From: Bradysia coprophila
Taxonomy: Eukaryota; Arthropoda; Insecta; Diptera; Sciaridae
NCBI RefSeq assembly: GCF_014529535.1
Contig: NC_050736.1
Location: 1,302,001 to 1,366,000 of the forward strand
Reading direction: 5' to 3'
Length of the DNA: 64,000 bases
Position numbers and translations under genes: made by a program. Positions 1 through 11,880 of this stretch are shown here, piece after piece (within the stretch, counting starts at the first letter, position 1; the number at the start of each line of letters is the position of its first letter). The notes under the pieces are model-generated. The model was not told the DNA's origin. It ran no database searches and saw only the letters and a list, made by a program, of their open reading frames with translations.

Positions 1-183
1 CGTCGGCTCGATGCCAAAATCACATTCGAATTCTGTGACCAGAAATTTTGCTTAGCTTTACCATCTATAGGAAAGCCTAAAATGTAAATGTAAGTTAAAA
101 TGAAATCACAAAGAACAAAATATTTGATAATTTCATTCATCTGTTCTATGGATTCTAACTATTGAAGAGGTAATAGGCGTGGG

Positions 184-434
184 GTAACTCTCGGTGTGTT
201 TGGGACTAAACCTGCCTTGCCCGTTTCTCTTCTATATACTCATTGAGTTAACACATTCATTACTGAACCAAATACCCAATACCAATACCACTCTGAGTGG
301 AGGTAGAAAAGACGAGAAGAAGACGATTCCTTCATGGATCGGCGAGTTATGATTCACTTCAGTTTATACTCTTCAATGAGTATATAGAAGAGAAACGGGC
401 AAGACAGGTTTAGTCCCAAACACACCGAGAATAA
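184..434. repeat. Foldback (MITE-like) inverted repeat
   Basis: The left arm (about 184-247) is the reverse complement of the right arm (about 369-432) with a few mismatches, and about 120 bp of unique sequence lies between. No coding capacity and no clear target duplication are seen. It is most simply a non-autonomous inverted-repeat element. Confidence 0.7.
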
Positions 435-872
435 TGGTTCACAAACGATTGGTGACTATTGTTAAGTTTACTCACCTTATGTTCTTCTAGTCGTGCGTTT
501 TCCTTTGGTTGACAGTTATCCAGCTTACCGTAGAACGTAAATAAATTGAAGCACTACCACACATTGTCGTCCCTGATGAGTTCCCCAATGTGTTTGTCTT
601 CACTTTACATTTCACGGGAATTGTACAGATGAACTCCAAAGTTTTTGAATTTAACGGAATGAAACCAAAACCGGATGATGAAGCCTCATTACAGTCAGCC
701 AAGCTATTTTAGAATGTAATTGGATATTGCGTTGTACCGCCTGGATTCGACAAAAATGAAACTCCAAAAGTGGTTTGACCAAACAATTTAGACTAGCTTT
801 CGACTGTTTGACCAGTCATCTTTAAGGCTTTTTTGGACACTTAATTACTTAGAGCATAGCAAGTAGCAGTGA
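435..872. other. No firm gene; exon-like minus-strand ORF
   Basis: A 71-codon minus-strand ORF (702 to 487) starts with ATG and contains a possible splice donor (ACG|GTAAGC) after about 57 codons, so it could be a short exon. Its translation has no motif I recognise and no partner exon was found. The rest is unremarkable AT-rich DNA. Confidence 0.2.
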
Positions 873-1310
873 GATAATATATATTATGCATCTGTTGCCA
901 AGATTGGTATTTTGACGTGTAGGACATTATTGCCCTAGCCGAAGGCGTGGGCCATAATGCCTACACGTCAAAATAACAGTCTGGCAATAGGTGCATATAA
1001 TATTTTATCTGTCGAGAACAGATATATCGAGATAAACAAAAACTACCTAGAGAGATAAGCTCGAGATTATCGTTCTAGACTAGACATATAAAACTTTTTA
1101 TCTGTCTAGAACGATAATCTCGAGCTTATCCCTCTAGGGAGTTTTTGTTTATCTCGATATATCTGTTCTCGACAGATAAAATATTATATGCACCTATTGC
1201 CAGACTGTTATTTTGACGTGTAGGCATTATGACCCACGCCTTCGGCTAGGGCAATAATGTCCTACACGTCAAAATACCAATCTTGGCAACAGGTGCATAA
1301 TATATAATAT
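873..1310. repeat. Large nested palindrome, about 440 bp
   Basis: The two halves (873-1090 and 1094-1310) are near-perfect reverse complements, centred near 1092. Each half contains a smaller hairpin: 914-968 folds on itself around a loop with GCCGAAGGC, and its partner lies at about 1213-1270. No ORF is present. It is a foldback element of unknown superfamily; the flanking TA-rich sequence hides any target duplication. Confidence 0.85.
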
Positions 1311-2170
1311 TATAGATGTAGCTATATTATAAAAACTACAGCCGCATTACAGGCCTTTTTCGAAATCCACGGATTTTCCATGTAAATCGATTTCTGTTTC
1401 ATTTTATTTTAGAATTGAGGATAGGATGTCACAAGTAAAAACCTTGAAGAAATGGAGGACATATCCTACAATACGATTATAATCGATGACAGGAAATAAA
1501 GGGAAAAAGCTATAAATTACAATAAAAATCAATATTTTCTTATTGAGTCACAAAACAGGAAGGTTTCTGTGAAAAGCCTAATACAAGCTTCGCTTATAAA
1601 GTGAATACGGAATTTCATAATTATACTGCATGCAATGATGGTTGACAGTCAGTGTTCATAAAGGACGACTGAAATTTTAAATTTCAACCACATGGAAGTA
1701 GTGCTTGTCCTTACGTTTCTCTGATTCCTCACGAGTGGGTGAGTGAAACGACTCTCTTTACAAATTTTTTGTCGACAACAAGTGGAACGATGTGGAACAA
1801 TTAAAACTGTAGAATGTTAACTAAGTAAAAAGTTTAATTGAGTAGATTTTACTCATCTCACCCTCAACAGAGAGCTTTTTTCGCACCCATTTTGAGTGCG
1901 ACAAAATTTTGTCTCGCTAATTTTTGTATGAAATGAAGTGTTTCAAACGACATTGTGGCGTAAGTATCGAATTTGCTCACTGAATTACGTAATAGTTATG
2001 TGTTCTTAACGTGCACTAAACTACCAATACGTTCTCAATGAACACTCTCCAAAGATACAAGTCATACATTTTGCGCACTTACACATGGAATTCTTTTATT
2101 TGTCTTTCAGTTCAGGTCAGTTCAGTTCCGAGAACACACGGTTGAATTTTGCAAATAAAACAGAAGGAAA
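1311..2170. other. Region upstream of the odorant receptor
   Basis: No coding sequence or RNA gene is seen. It should hold the receptor's promoter and 5' leader. No TATA box was recognised at a convincing distance from the start codon. Confidence 0.4.
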
Positions 2171-3811
2171 ATGTTCAAACTTGAGTTACCAAAAACCATC
2201 CGCATACTGATAGCACTGTACTATCACTTGGGAATATGGAGCGATCAAAGTACTTATCGCGAACGGTCTAGACGTTACTTTCTTTTTATTTTTGCTCTAG
2301 CATATCTTTCAGCAGTCGCCCTACGAGCCAAAGTCACTAGCGATCCGGACGAGCGTATATTTTTAGTAGTTGTGTCAGTTCAATTTGCTGTACAAGGTTA
2401 TAGATTTTGGTTGATTCTTTGGCGAAAAAATGAAATTCTTTCGGTATTACATCAATTCGGAACACGTTACACCGATGAACAAAGTGAATTTTATAAGACG
2501 AGAAATTTGTTGTACGCATTTATGAAGTTCATTCGGTACTTTCTGTACGGCACCTTCATAACGATTTTCGTTTTAATTTTGTTTCCACTTTTCAATGAGA
2601 GAAAATTTGTAATAAACTTTCAATTTCCTTTGGACTGGACAAATAGCCAAATTGGATTCTGGATTGCATTAGTATTTCAGGCTGGAGGATGTTTTTTGTC
2701 TGGAGTTTGCACTTTTCTTACAACAATAAGCTGGTATGTAATGCTCAGCTTTTCGCTTGAATATAAATTGTTGGGAACGCAACTGGAGCGCATGGGTACG
2801 ATAAACATAGGCGAGTCTAAATTGAAGATTTCGCTAACAGAACTACAGAACCTTTTTCGCAAGGATCTAGTACAGACAATACAGAACTATAACAGAATAA
2901 ATGGGTAAATTCACATATATCGCAAAAAATTCCTGGTTTTCGTCATTAAATTATTTTACTAGGGAGGTAATGGAGTCATTCCCTCCCTAGGTAAAACCCT
3001 TTCGTAAAGTAATACACACACACACGGAATTTTGAAAACCGACACATTTTCTGTTTCTGTGTTTTACTTGAGTTTCTGATTTCTCCATAAAAAATTCATG
3101 CAAAATTCACAAAAACCCAGCAAACCACGAAACAGAAAATGTGTCGGTTTTCAAAATTCCGTGAGTGTAGTAGATTAAAATATAGCATACTACAGACGGG
3201 AAATAATTTGATTTCCCCGCAGGTACGTAACATACTATGATCTGAAGCATTTTTTTCTTTAGAGTTCTTGACGAGTTTGGAACTCATTTCGGGACTTTGT
3301 TTTTGTTGCAAGTTGGAACTGGTAGCGTTTGCATATGCGGTGCAGTGTATACACTAGCATTCGTAAAGAGTATTTCAAATAAATTCCAGGTTTTTTGTTC
3401 CTATGCTTCTCCATTGTAGAGTTCACACGAAGATCTTATAATTGATGCAATCAATTGTATTGTTTTGTTGTACAGCCTTTTTGACATATTTATGGTCATG
3501 TACTTGGCAAACGAAATTAAGTTGTCCAGTGACGATTTGTCGCGTTGCTTGTACAATTCCAATTGGATCGAACAGACACAATCTTGTAAGAGGTGCGTCA
3601 TTATTTTAGGGGAACGTTTTAAACAGCCGCAAGAGCTTGTAGTTGGTAAAATTTACCCACTGAATCTGCTTACATTTACATCGGTGAGGCAGAGTCCTGA
3701 GTGATTCTTTTTGATGAATTAATTTGTGGCATATCTGAACATGATGTCTTTTTCTAGATCATCAACGGTGCTTACAGCATGTTCAACATTCTACAAAATC
3801 TACGAGAGTAG
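2171..3811 (+). CDS. Odorant receptor (7tm_6 family), four exons
   Basis: This is an insect odorant receptor, an odour-gated ion channel subunit of sensory-neuron membranes that normally works with the Orco co-receptor. The exons I infer are 2171-2904, 3263-3362, 3420-3683 and 3758-3811; all donors are GT, all acceptors AG, and the phases (2, 0, 0) fit. They give 383 residues, the usual family length. The first exon carries several hydrophobic segments. The C-terminal exons show the conserved family signature: a hydrophobic stretch ending FDIFMVMYLANEI, then SSDDLSRCLYNSNW, and the terminal motif NGAYSMFNILQNLR. Intron 1 holds an inverted-repeat element (3013-3170); introns 2 and 3 are 57 and 74 bp. 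The start is the first ATG of the open frame, preceded by GGAAA. No defects were seen. The subfamily cannot be told from sequence alone. Confidence 0.92.
3013..3170. repeat. MITE inside odorant receptor intron 1
   Basis: Two arms of about 45 bp, reading CACGGAATTTTGAAAACCG inward, are inverted around about 60 bp. The same arm motif recurs singly at about 39200-39220, so this is a dispersed family. Confidence 0.75.
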
Positions 3812-3885
3812 AAATTTTCAAATACTATACCAATACGAAAACCTTTGAGGAAATACAAATATTTAATTTTAATTACACATTCCAC

Positions 3886-4047
3886 CAACGCACTTCAAGC
3901 AAGAGTGCTATACTCTAAATCGGTACTGAAACGGGACAGTGTATCACCCAAATTTTAGCATTGTAAAAAATTTAGAAACATTTTTCATACAAAATAGTAC
4001 CATATTTGGCAGCTGTCACTCGAAGCACTTTTGCTTGAAGTGTGTTG
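3886..4047. repeat. Short inverted-repeat element
   Basis: Arms of about 27 bp (left CACTTCAAGCAAGAGTGCT, right its imperfect reverse complement with GCTTGAAGTGTG) flank about 110 bp of non-coding sequence, 75 bp past the receptor's stop codon. It is a MITE-like insertion that may lie in the 3' untranslated region. Confidence 0.6.
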
Positions 4048-6180
4048 ATACCACTCAAAAGCAAGTTTTTTCGAGAGGCAACCATTGAATTCGAATAGAT
4101 CTACAACTTGATTAACGGGGAATAGTAGATTACGTTTTTGTTTTGGGACTTTTGGGCAAGCTACAAAGTTCCTAACAATTATTTAAGCTTTTTTACTCAC
4201 TAAGCCCCCACGACATTTTTTGGAGTGCAGTGAGTAAATCGATTTATGCAATATTTTTGATGGCATCATCAAATTGTCGGAAACCATAGAAAACCAGAGA
4301 CTAATTTACACCGTAAGTGGGTTAGAAACTAGAAAGTGAGAAGGTATTTTAACGCTGCGTTAAATCGTACCATTCTCAAATAAGGACTTGCGTTAAAATT
4401 GCGCTGAACAATAACTCAAAATGGAACGTAAGAATTTACTTTTTTAACACTGTTAAACAGTCAATTTACAATGAAACGTTGAAATTTTTCGTTAATTTTT
4501 GAGGAGCTCGTTCACTTAAAGTTTAAATTCTGAAGCGCACTTACACAGTGAATTATTGCCATTCCTGATGAAGTGCTATAGAACAATAGAACAGAAAATT
4601 TTTGCGACACGATTTTATCCAGAGTTGTTTGCCTCTCAGAATAATCAATTTTCAGCACTCAATTTTCACGTTTGAAACAGATAACTTAATTGTGTATGAA
4701 ATTGTAAACTTTAGTCGTTCTAATTTGACTTCAGTCCAATAAATTATAAATTACAATGGAATGTATAGTTTCGAACATCGGAGGAGAACCGATCATTTTC
4801 GACGATCATCGGAAGATTAAGATTAACGACGTTCACAACGTGGTGACTAAGCGCTCTATTGCTGCGGTTTCGAATACTCTTTGGGCTAAACGTGATCGGA
4901 ATGCGACAGGTACGACTGATCTTCTTAATTACTGTTCCCTATTTCTAATAAAGTCACTTAGCTTCGTTGCATCCGATCGACGGGAATCGGGTTTATGAGA
5001 GTTATAAATACTAATTTCCAAACTTTAGCAATCTTCCTAATGTCCATCAAATTCGAGCTAAAAACATTTGTATAAATAAAAATTTACTTCCTTGGATTTA
5101 AGTGATCATCTGCTTTATGACTTTGCTACAAATAATGTAAAAAATAGATCGGCAGGTAACCTTAAAGTTATTATGAGATGAGGCGGACAATCGACGCTTG
5201 CCGAGATTATCTCTCATATATAACGGCTAGCGTTAGAGGAAATTTACCCAAAAAATATGTGGAATTCAGCTTTAACCGACTACAGATACACGAAATGCTG
5301 CAAATAACTCAAACCACTTATTTATGAAGAATGAACAATTCCACTCATCCCAAAGAAACGGACACTTGAAGGTAGATGATAAATTGAAAATTTTGTTGTA
5401 GAGTGAGTGACCTTGTGAGGGTATGGCAAGTTTGGTATCGTTGTAAAGCTTAGACTGCAGGCTCATCCAGGCATTATTGTTTTGTTGCAAGAAGGGTCTA
5501 CCCGTGTATTACAGAGGAGTCCCAGTTTCGCCGAGGTTGGTGTAAATATTTTTTTTCAAATATTGTACAATTCAAACATATTTTATAAAAACCATTCACG
5601 ATGTCTAAGAGAGCCTGCTATCCTCTTCCAATATCTACATTCAAAGAGTTTCAAAGTCTCTTCGTCTTGGACATATCACCATTCCAAAATGTCGAGTTTT
5701 CGACTTTAGCTGACCGTAGCTACGTGGCCAGGTTGTTGAGAGAAGCCATTTTAACATAAATTAGCTAATTCTAAATCCCTCTAAGTCCCTCTATCCATAG
5801 CGATAACAATAGGTATTCAAATTGACTCGCGAGTCCCGGACGACCATGTGTACCGGTTCTCCGAAACGGCTGGATGGATCCGCTAACTGGCTTCGGTTCC
5901 TTATAGTACTAGAGTCCCTCAATAAGAACATGACTCTATTTAAGTTTTGTTCAACCCCACCGTGCAGGTATGGCCCCGATTCTTCAAAATCTGTCTCTTT
6001 ATCTTGAGCGCACTCATTATTTTTGTCAAAAGAATATTAAAATTGTGGCGTTAGAATAGAATCCGTTTTTGAAATGGTTATTTCCCCCGAGGTGACATTA
6101 GACGTTAGTGAAACTGAAATTTACGTTGATAAATAAATAAAATAAAAAACAGAAATACACTCGATATCCTCGATATACAC
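4048..6180. other. Intergenic, no firm gene
   Basis: Apart from the weak ORF at 4756-4998 listed separately, I see only AT-rich DNA and short ORFs without recognisable motifs. Confidence 0.4.
4756..4998 (+). CDS. Unrecognised 80-residue ORF, possibly a gene remnant
   Basis: I do not recognise this product. It has an ATG in a reasonable context (TTACAATGG) and its first 50 residues look more coding-like than neighbouring ORFs. A possible donor (GACAG|GTACGA) follows at about 4910. No signal peptide, membrane segment or known motif is visible. It could be the 5' exon of an unidentified gene, a transposon remnant or chance. No matching downstream exon was found. Confidence 0.2.
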   Translation: MECIVSNIGGEPIIFDDHRKIKINDVHNVVTKRSIAAVSNTLWAKRDRNATGTTDLLNYCSLFLIKSLSFVASDRRESGL

Positions 6181-6420
6181 GCGACAATTTCGCATTACAT
6201 GGCAGTGTGGAACTAAACGTTCAGACAATTTGTTTTAGAAAAAATAAAGAAAGAAAAAACTGTCAGTTGAACGAAACGTATTTGTAAACAAAGTGTTCAG
6301 TACCGCTAAAAACCACCAACAAAAACTCTTAATTGATGAACTAATTGTAAGTTAAATCAGTTGTTGCATAAAAATTGATTGTCGGAAGATATGGTTAATT
6401 GATCAATGTTGCAGACCACA

Positions 6421-6843
6421 ATGGAAACGGACAAATTAGAAACATTCATCAACGATCACCTTCGTGAAGACCTGAAAGTTTACGAGAACCATCTCAACCA
6501 CATTCACAGCGAGATAATGGAATACAACCAGCTGCGAAACACGGCCAGCACAATCAACACACACCTTAAATCGGGATTCAAAACCAAAGTGGATGTTGGG
6601 GCAAATTTTTTCGTTCAAGCAAAAGTGGACAACACTGACAGAATTCTGGTGAACGTTGGTCTGAATCATTTCGTGGAGTTTCAATTGGAAGAGGCAATTA
6701 AATTTTGTGACTTTAAAGTGCGAGTGTTAAACAAGGAAGCAGACGTAATACGGGAAGAAAGTCTAAAGTGTCGTGCTAATATTAAATTGGCGCTGATGTG
6801 CATAGGTGATAGGAGTAACTTGCATACGGAAAACAGGAATTGA
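6421..6843 (+). CDS. UXT: UXT-like prefoldin alpha subunit
   Basis: This is the fly homologue of UXT, a prefoldin-alpha-like small protein of the R2TP/prefoldin-like (URI) chaperone complex, also implicated in transcription. The 140-residue product matches the human protein (157 residues) along its length. An N-terminal helix (LETFINDHLREDLKVYE) leads into the beta-hairpin core with the family motif VDVGANFFVQAKV at about residues 55-68. A second strand pair (LVNVGLNHFVEFQLEEA) follows, then a C-terminal coiled coil. The coding part is one exon. A 68-bp intron in the 5' leader (6347-6414, GTAAGT to TTGCAG) ends just before the ATG at 6421, so the in-frame ATG at 6406 lies in the intron and is not the start. 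No defects were seen. Confidence 0.87.
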   Translation: METDKLETFINDHLREDLKVYENHLNHIHSEIMEYNQLRNTASTINTHLKSGFKTKVDVGANFFVQAKVDNTDRILVNVGLNHFVEFQLEEAIKFCDFKVRVLNKEADVIREESLKCRANIKLALMCIGDRSNLHTENRN

Positions 6844-8159
6844 CACCAATGAAATTTGAATTTTGTATTATCGATTGTTATCGGATTAAAATGATGATTT
6901 GATGATAAAATGGGAAGTCTATCATTGGTCTATACCAACAAGAATTTCACGACGCACCGGCCAAGTCATTGAATCGTTCAAGCACGAGATTGAATTGTTG
7001 TTTTGGAGAAAAAATGTTAGGCAAAGTCTTTCTGTTAAAATGGGATACGTTTGGAGTGCTCAATTTGTATTATAATTCAAAACGTTCAAAACATAACCAA
7101 ACGGCCGGAAATTAGGTAAGAACATTAGATACACCAACTGAACTGAAGCCCAGTCTCTGTATATTTGTCGTATTGCGGTATCCTAGTTACCAGGAAATTT
7201 TTTCGTTAAAAATTTGGATACTGGGAAACGTGAGAAACCAAGCATTCCCCGAAGAAAGCAATGAAAGAAATATATGGAGATGGAGTCAGTTTTACATTTT
7301 TGGTTACCGGTAAATTTTGACTCTGTTGTTAGTTTTAAGTTGTACATGTCAAGTTGCGGGCCAGCGCTGTTATTTTTGGACTCACGTCCATTATATAACT
7401 TGGAGGATCAAAAGGTGGTTCTGTCCGTAACACTTTGTGCTACCAAAGTTCCAACGTTCATGTCCTTCTGGTCGTGTGCAAAGGCACCAGGCTTGATTGT
7501 GTCAGGTCAGGTCAGGTCCGGTAAATTTTGACTGTGTTAATAGGAAGAAAACATATTTTCATGGCCCGATCATGCCAACGTTCATAAGCTATTGACCGAA
7601 ACTCATTTCCTATTTTCTCAACAGGTAAAGTGCTCAACCTTTTCAGCAATCGTATCGCGATCTTTTATGCATAATCTACTACTTCACTCGTTTTATCGCA
7701 CATAAATCATAGATATATCAGTATAAGACCACAATAATGCTCAAGGCTCTGAAAGAACATGTTAAGACAACCCTAAGTTGATCACGAAGGCTGTGACACA
7801 CAAATTGCGTCAACGGCTGAGAAGATTAAATGAAAAATGGAACACAATTCTGAATTTTCCAATTAAATATTTTCTTCAAGTTGATTTCTCAAACTATCTG
7901 GTAGTAAATGCGTTTATAAAATTTGGTGTTACCCGTTATTTCGTGGTTGTCTTAAAATGTTCTTTCAGAACTTTGATAATGCTAGAGTGCTATGCGCGAA
8001 GTCCTCACATTTTTCGTCGATACATATTAGTTATCTGTTTCTGAATGTTTAATGTCTACGAATGTCTAACCGAAACATCGTCTATTTTCTGAACAATTCA
8101 CTTCACCATTGGTAAGCCAAATGAGTTAACAATCACCTCTATATCTATGACAAGAATTA
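6844..8159. other. Intergenic, no gene seen
   Basis: Short ORFs such as the plus-strand ones near 7274 and 7778 lack recognisable motifs. About 7668-7760 weakly resembles a decayed M180 element (see 59937-60116). Confidence 0.4.
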
Positions 8160-8201
8160 TTTATTATCTCCTCTAATCCCAAACGAAATGGAAACATTTC
8201 A

Positions 8202-8604
8202 CTATTCTTGCGGTCCAACCGACTCCTCCTTATTGTCTGACTTTAATGCTTTCAATAATTTAAATCGTGGAGGTTTATTCGGTGCATCAACGGTAGATTT
8301 TTGACTGTCTATAATTGCAGGAATCACTTTTCCTCCAACGGTTTGAATGACTTCAACAACTTTTTTTATTGTTGCAATATCACCGACCAAACCCCGTGTA
8401 CTTGAACTGTCCAACGGTTCTTCGCCGACTTCCTCCGAACTCCAGTTGGTAGTGACAAGCACGTCCTCTAGAGTGAGCACCTGAGAACATTCAAGGAGCT
8501 TAGTGTTTGAAGCAATCGGTAATCAAAGATTGATTTACGGTTTGTGCATCACTTGTTAAACTATACACCAGCATGATTAAAATAAGCAATTTGTTCGAAT
8601 ACAT
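8202..8604 (-). CDS. Small secreted protein, function unknown, two exons
   Basis: I do not recognise the family. Exon 1 (8604-8539) encodes exactly a signal peptide: MYSNK, a hydrophobic core and a likely cut near SDAQT. A 58-bp intron (GTAAAT to TCTCAG) joins in phase 0 to exon 2 (8480-8202). The precursor is 114 residues. The mature part is acidic, with a serine-rich stretch and then a probable amphipathic helix (GDIATIKKVVEVIQTVGG). The C-terminal third is proline- and lysine-rich. No cysteines are seen in the mature part, so a disulphide toxin or odorant-binding fold is excluded. An AATAAA signal lies 37 nt past the stop (8165-8160, minus strand). Size and architecture fit secreted immune, cuticular or glandular peptides, but this is a guess. 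Confidence 0.7.
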
Positions 8605-10445
8605 GTTGGTCCCTACGAGTTCTTTTCATGAATGTTGCATTCAGATTCTAGCTGTTGCATTTGACTGATTTGACTACTGTATCGTGAGCTGCACTATCAT
8701 CGAAATAGTCTTTATCTCATCATTATTTTAATGACCTTAAATTATTCAAAATTACTAAATAAGATAAAATGCTGGTATGTATGGTCATTTAATATAAGTT
8801 TGACAGTATCAAGGTGCCTTGTCAAGATCACATTCACTGGTTACCGATCGATTGACTCATTGTCATTGTCTGTAATTCTAAATGATTCTTAAAATACAGT
8901 ACAAGTAAAAACTCTCTCATTTCTATTCATATTCTATTCAGTATGGACGTGTCGCCAACGTTTCATTTAGATAAAATGTTACCAAAGCGCAAATACTTAT
9001 CGATAATCGCTTTTTTAAGTGGTCATCTCATCATCGTTAACAATAAACAAAACGTAGACTACGTAGACGATTGAAATTATTCAAAGAAATTAAATGTGCG
9101 TGATCAAATAACAAATATTTGTTAAAATACATAAAATTGTACTTACTGTCATTATATTTAACAAACAATGCACATACATAGTCCAATGGAGGATGTGTAT
9201 GATACGAATTCGGACAAAAATTTATATAAAGTTCCGGTAATAAGCTAAAGTAAATAGCAATAGAAACACTTGACACACAACACTGTTAAGCTCCCGTTCA
9301 ACATTTATTCACTATAATGACGATGATGGTCAATCCAACTATATTTATAATGAATGGATAGAGCATTTTCTGTAAGTATATTAGCAAAGATGATTTAATA
9401 ATAGCTATAAGAAGGATGTAATGAAGGTACTATAAGTTGTCTGCAATTTCTTAGTGTTCTTAGGAATGAGGCTTAGGTATCCTGGTGAAAAAACAAAGGT
9501 AGATACTCACTTCTCAACAGACAATACATTTCGAAATATGAGTGCATTAGGGTGCAGTGGTTTTTACAAAATGTTTTAGTTTTGTTAGGGCTCAGTGGAA
9601 AATTCATTCAGCGGATCCGTCTCCGCATTTTATGGAAGCATTTTTTGTGTTTTTCATATAATTTAGTGTTTCCCCAGGATCAATTTTTGAAAATTTCTTT
9701 GTTCTCGGCCTGCGCCATATAATATCGTTCCTGTGAAAGTTGGGTCTCTACATTTCAGAGATTTATTTATCAAAAAATATGAAGTCTGAAAAAATATTTT
9801 TGGAGATCGTGACTGAGTGTCTATGTTTCCAGGATAAAACATTTTTAGTTTAGATTATATTCCCTAGAGCTGGAGGTTCACCTATTACGAAAACCTGAAT
9901 TTTAATTGTTTCTAAGGAGCTTAGTGTGGAAAGGAAGGTATTGATACGTTTTGCAAATTTGAGTTAATCCTAGTTAAGTTTAGCAAATTTTAGAGAATGT
10001 TGGTGAATTAGGCGAATGTTAGGCATATTTAGTGAATATTGTCAACTTTGTGGAATATTAGTAGTCGGGTCCCTGTGTTAATCCACTCGCTATACGTTTT
10101 TCGAGCATTTCAGTTATCATACATGATTGGGAATGAAAAGTTTTGGAACAAATTTTGTCTTTAAAAAATCGAACGGAACCATTTTTTCTGACACAATGGC
10201 CTGGACTATAGTAGATTTTCATGAATTTAATGAATTATTGGTGACTTTAGTGAAATTAGTGTCGTTCCTTCGCAAAATAGTCCGACGTCCGAAATGATGA
10301 AACTTTAATTGATCCGACAGGGTTAGACAACGTTATTCGTACCCTCGTTATCGTTAGAGTCGTTCTATATCTTAGATATAAAAGTCCTCGAACTGATTTC
10401 GTATTGGATACTGTAATAAAATGGAATATATTTCAAATCGTGGAG
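8605..10445. other. Long intergenic stretch, nothing identifiable
   Basis: About 1.8 kb of AT-rich DNA with only short ORFs of no recognisable content. No inverted repeat longer than about 20 bp caught the eye. Confidence 0.4.
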
Positions 10446-10467
10446 TTATATATATATATATATATAA
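10446..10467. repeat. TA dinucleotide microsatellite
   Basis: A (TA)n run of about 22 bp. It lies just beyond the 3' end of the minus-strand LINE fragment, so it may mark that element's tail or target site. Confidence 0.8.
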
Positions 10468-10499
10468 ATATGAAAAAAAAATATTGGTGGTCGGCGGTC

Positions 10500-11418
10500 C
10501 CTATTTAGTTAGTTAATTCATTTATTGACGTTATACGCATAAGGCCTTGAGGCCTTTTAAATTACATATAAACCCGAGCAAAGCAACGCGAGAACATTAA
10601 AAACTTATAGACGGTATAAAAGAAAAAATGATAAAAGAAAAGAAAAAAAAAGAAACTAAGAATTTAGGATCACGGATCCATTTGGCAGGCAGTTGTGCTA
10701 CGTCAAAAAGATAAAATCAAGTAAAAGTTAAAGTTAAGCAAAATAGCCACGCAGTAACCGAGTGTAGCATTATCATCGATTTTGTACACAGGAGCAATAC
10801 CAACATAACGAGTTTCTCAGTGATGGCAAGCAGTGACCACTGATGTTGATTTTGGTGAAAGACGATAAAATGAGTCAGAGGAACTTTTAAGCACTAAAGT
10901 AATCTCTACACGCATCTTTGAAGACAGTTATCGAAAAAAATCCTCTTTATACTCGGAGGCAATGAGTTATAGGTTGAGACTCCGCTGACAAAAAAAAATC
11001 GCAACTGAACGTCAGAGCCGACTTTTGGCAGCAGCAGGTTGAACGTCCTTTCATTACGCGTAAGGGTTAGCGAATCAGACAGGTAGCGAGGCTGTTTCGT
11101 AAGAATAGTTTTATGTATGAGCACACATGTCAAGTAATCATAGTGAGAGAACAGATCGCAACCAAGTATGCAGTCAATATCATTTGAAGTTGATTCATAT
11201 CGACTCAAACCACAGACGAACCGTACGCATGCTTTAAATGCCTTTGACAGAATATCTCTCGCCGAAGCTTGAAGCCTGCCCATTACTTGACAAAAGACTT
11301 TAGCGGCAACAGAGCGGGCATGCGACCGCCAGTTCATCATAGAGTTATGACCAAAAAGACATGTGGTTAACTGGTCATTTTTTGTGTGTGTGTGTGTTAA
11401 CGTATAGAGTATGTACAT
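10500..11418 (-). mobile_element. 3' end of a CR1/L2-like LINE
   Basis: The minus strand (11418 to 10906) encodes about 170 residues matching the very end of non-LTR retrotransposon ORF2. The succession VMGRLQASARDILSKAF, FVCGLSRYESTSNDID, then PRYLSDSLTLTRNERTFNLL and YNSLPPSIKRI is the typical post-reverse-transcriptase tail. The catalytic domain is absent, so this is a 5'-truncated copy. About 400 bp of 3' untranslated sequence follows (10905-10500). A CA/GT repeat near 11383-11400 sits at the 5' boundary and supplies the histidine-threonine run at the ORF start, which is probably not element sequence. The clade call rests on the tail only. Confidence 0.75.
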
Positions 11419-11428
11419 AACATTTTAA

Positions 11429-11511
11429 TTCATTTGGACATTGTGTAACGTCAATCAAAGATTACAAATCATCAAATCTAGTACTTCATTTGGCCATTGT
11501 GTAACGTCAAT
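11429..11511. repeat. 27-bp direct repeat pair
   Basis: Copies at 11429-11455 and 11485-11511 (TTCATTTGGACATTGTGTAA and onward) differ at one position and are 29 bp apart. They sit exactly between two LINE fragments and may be a tandem duplication made during insertion. Confidence 0.75.
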
Positions 11512-11513
11512 AT

Positions 11514-11880
11514 TTATAAATAGAAAACTTCTTCCAATGGTTTATTTGGGGAAATAGTGCCCATGATATAAGCGGCGTTGTGTCTCTGTATTTCCATCGA
11601 CATTCTCTGAATTGGAAAGAATTTTGACCTTTTGTCCCCAGTCAAGTCTTGTAATTTATGGCCGATTTTATGTACGAAATTTAATGCTTCTTCACTCCAT
11701 GGACCCATAGTTTCAACAGCGAAGGCTAATAAAATATAATTATTAGAAGACAAAAGTTCTGAATAATGTTTGTGCATCTGAGATGCCGCATAATCTGCAA
11801 GTTGTCTAGCCTTTGTAGATGTTTTCGCTAAATATGAGTCTGCGAAAGTGTCGACACAAGTTGCATCCCATTTACATAAT
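11514..11880 (-). mobile_element. LINE ORF2 C-terminal domain fragment
   Basis: The minus strand (about 11880 to 11514) reads LCKWDATCVDTFADSY, then ETMGPWSEEALNFVHKIG, TGDKRSKFFPIQRMSMEIQ and RHNAAYIMGTISP before the stop. This is the conserved C-terminal domain in one group of insect and marine-invertebrate non-LTR retrotransposons; the plus-strand copy at 23246-23860 ends in the same way. The reverse transcriptase is missing. It is 5'-truncated, and the intact frame suggests moderate age. The element clade is not certain. Confidence 0.7.

Noticed and set aside
5822-6007. 61-codon plus-strand ORF
   Set aside because: No motif, no splice support and no conservation clue; taken as chance.
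7274-7531. 85-codon plus-strand ORF
   Set aside because: No recognisable motif; it ends in a tandem GTCAGGTCAG run.
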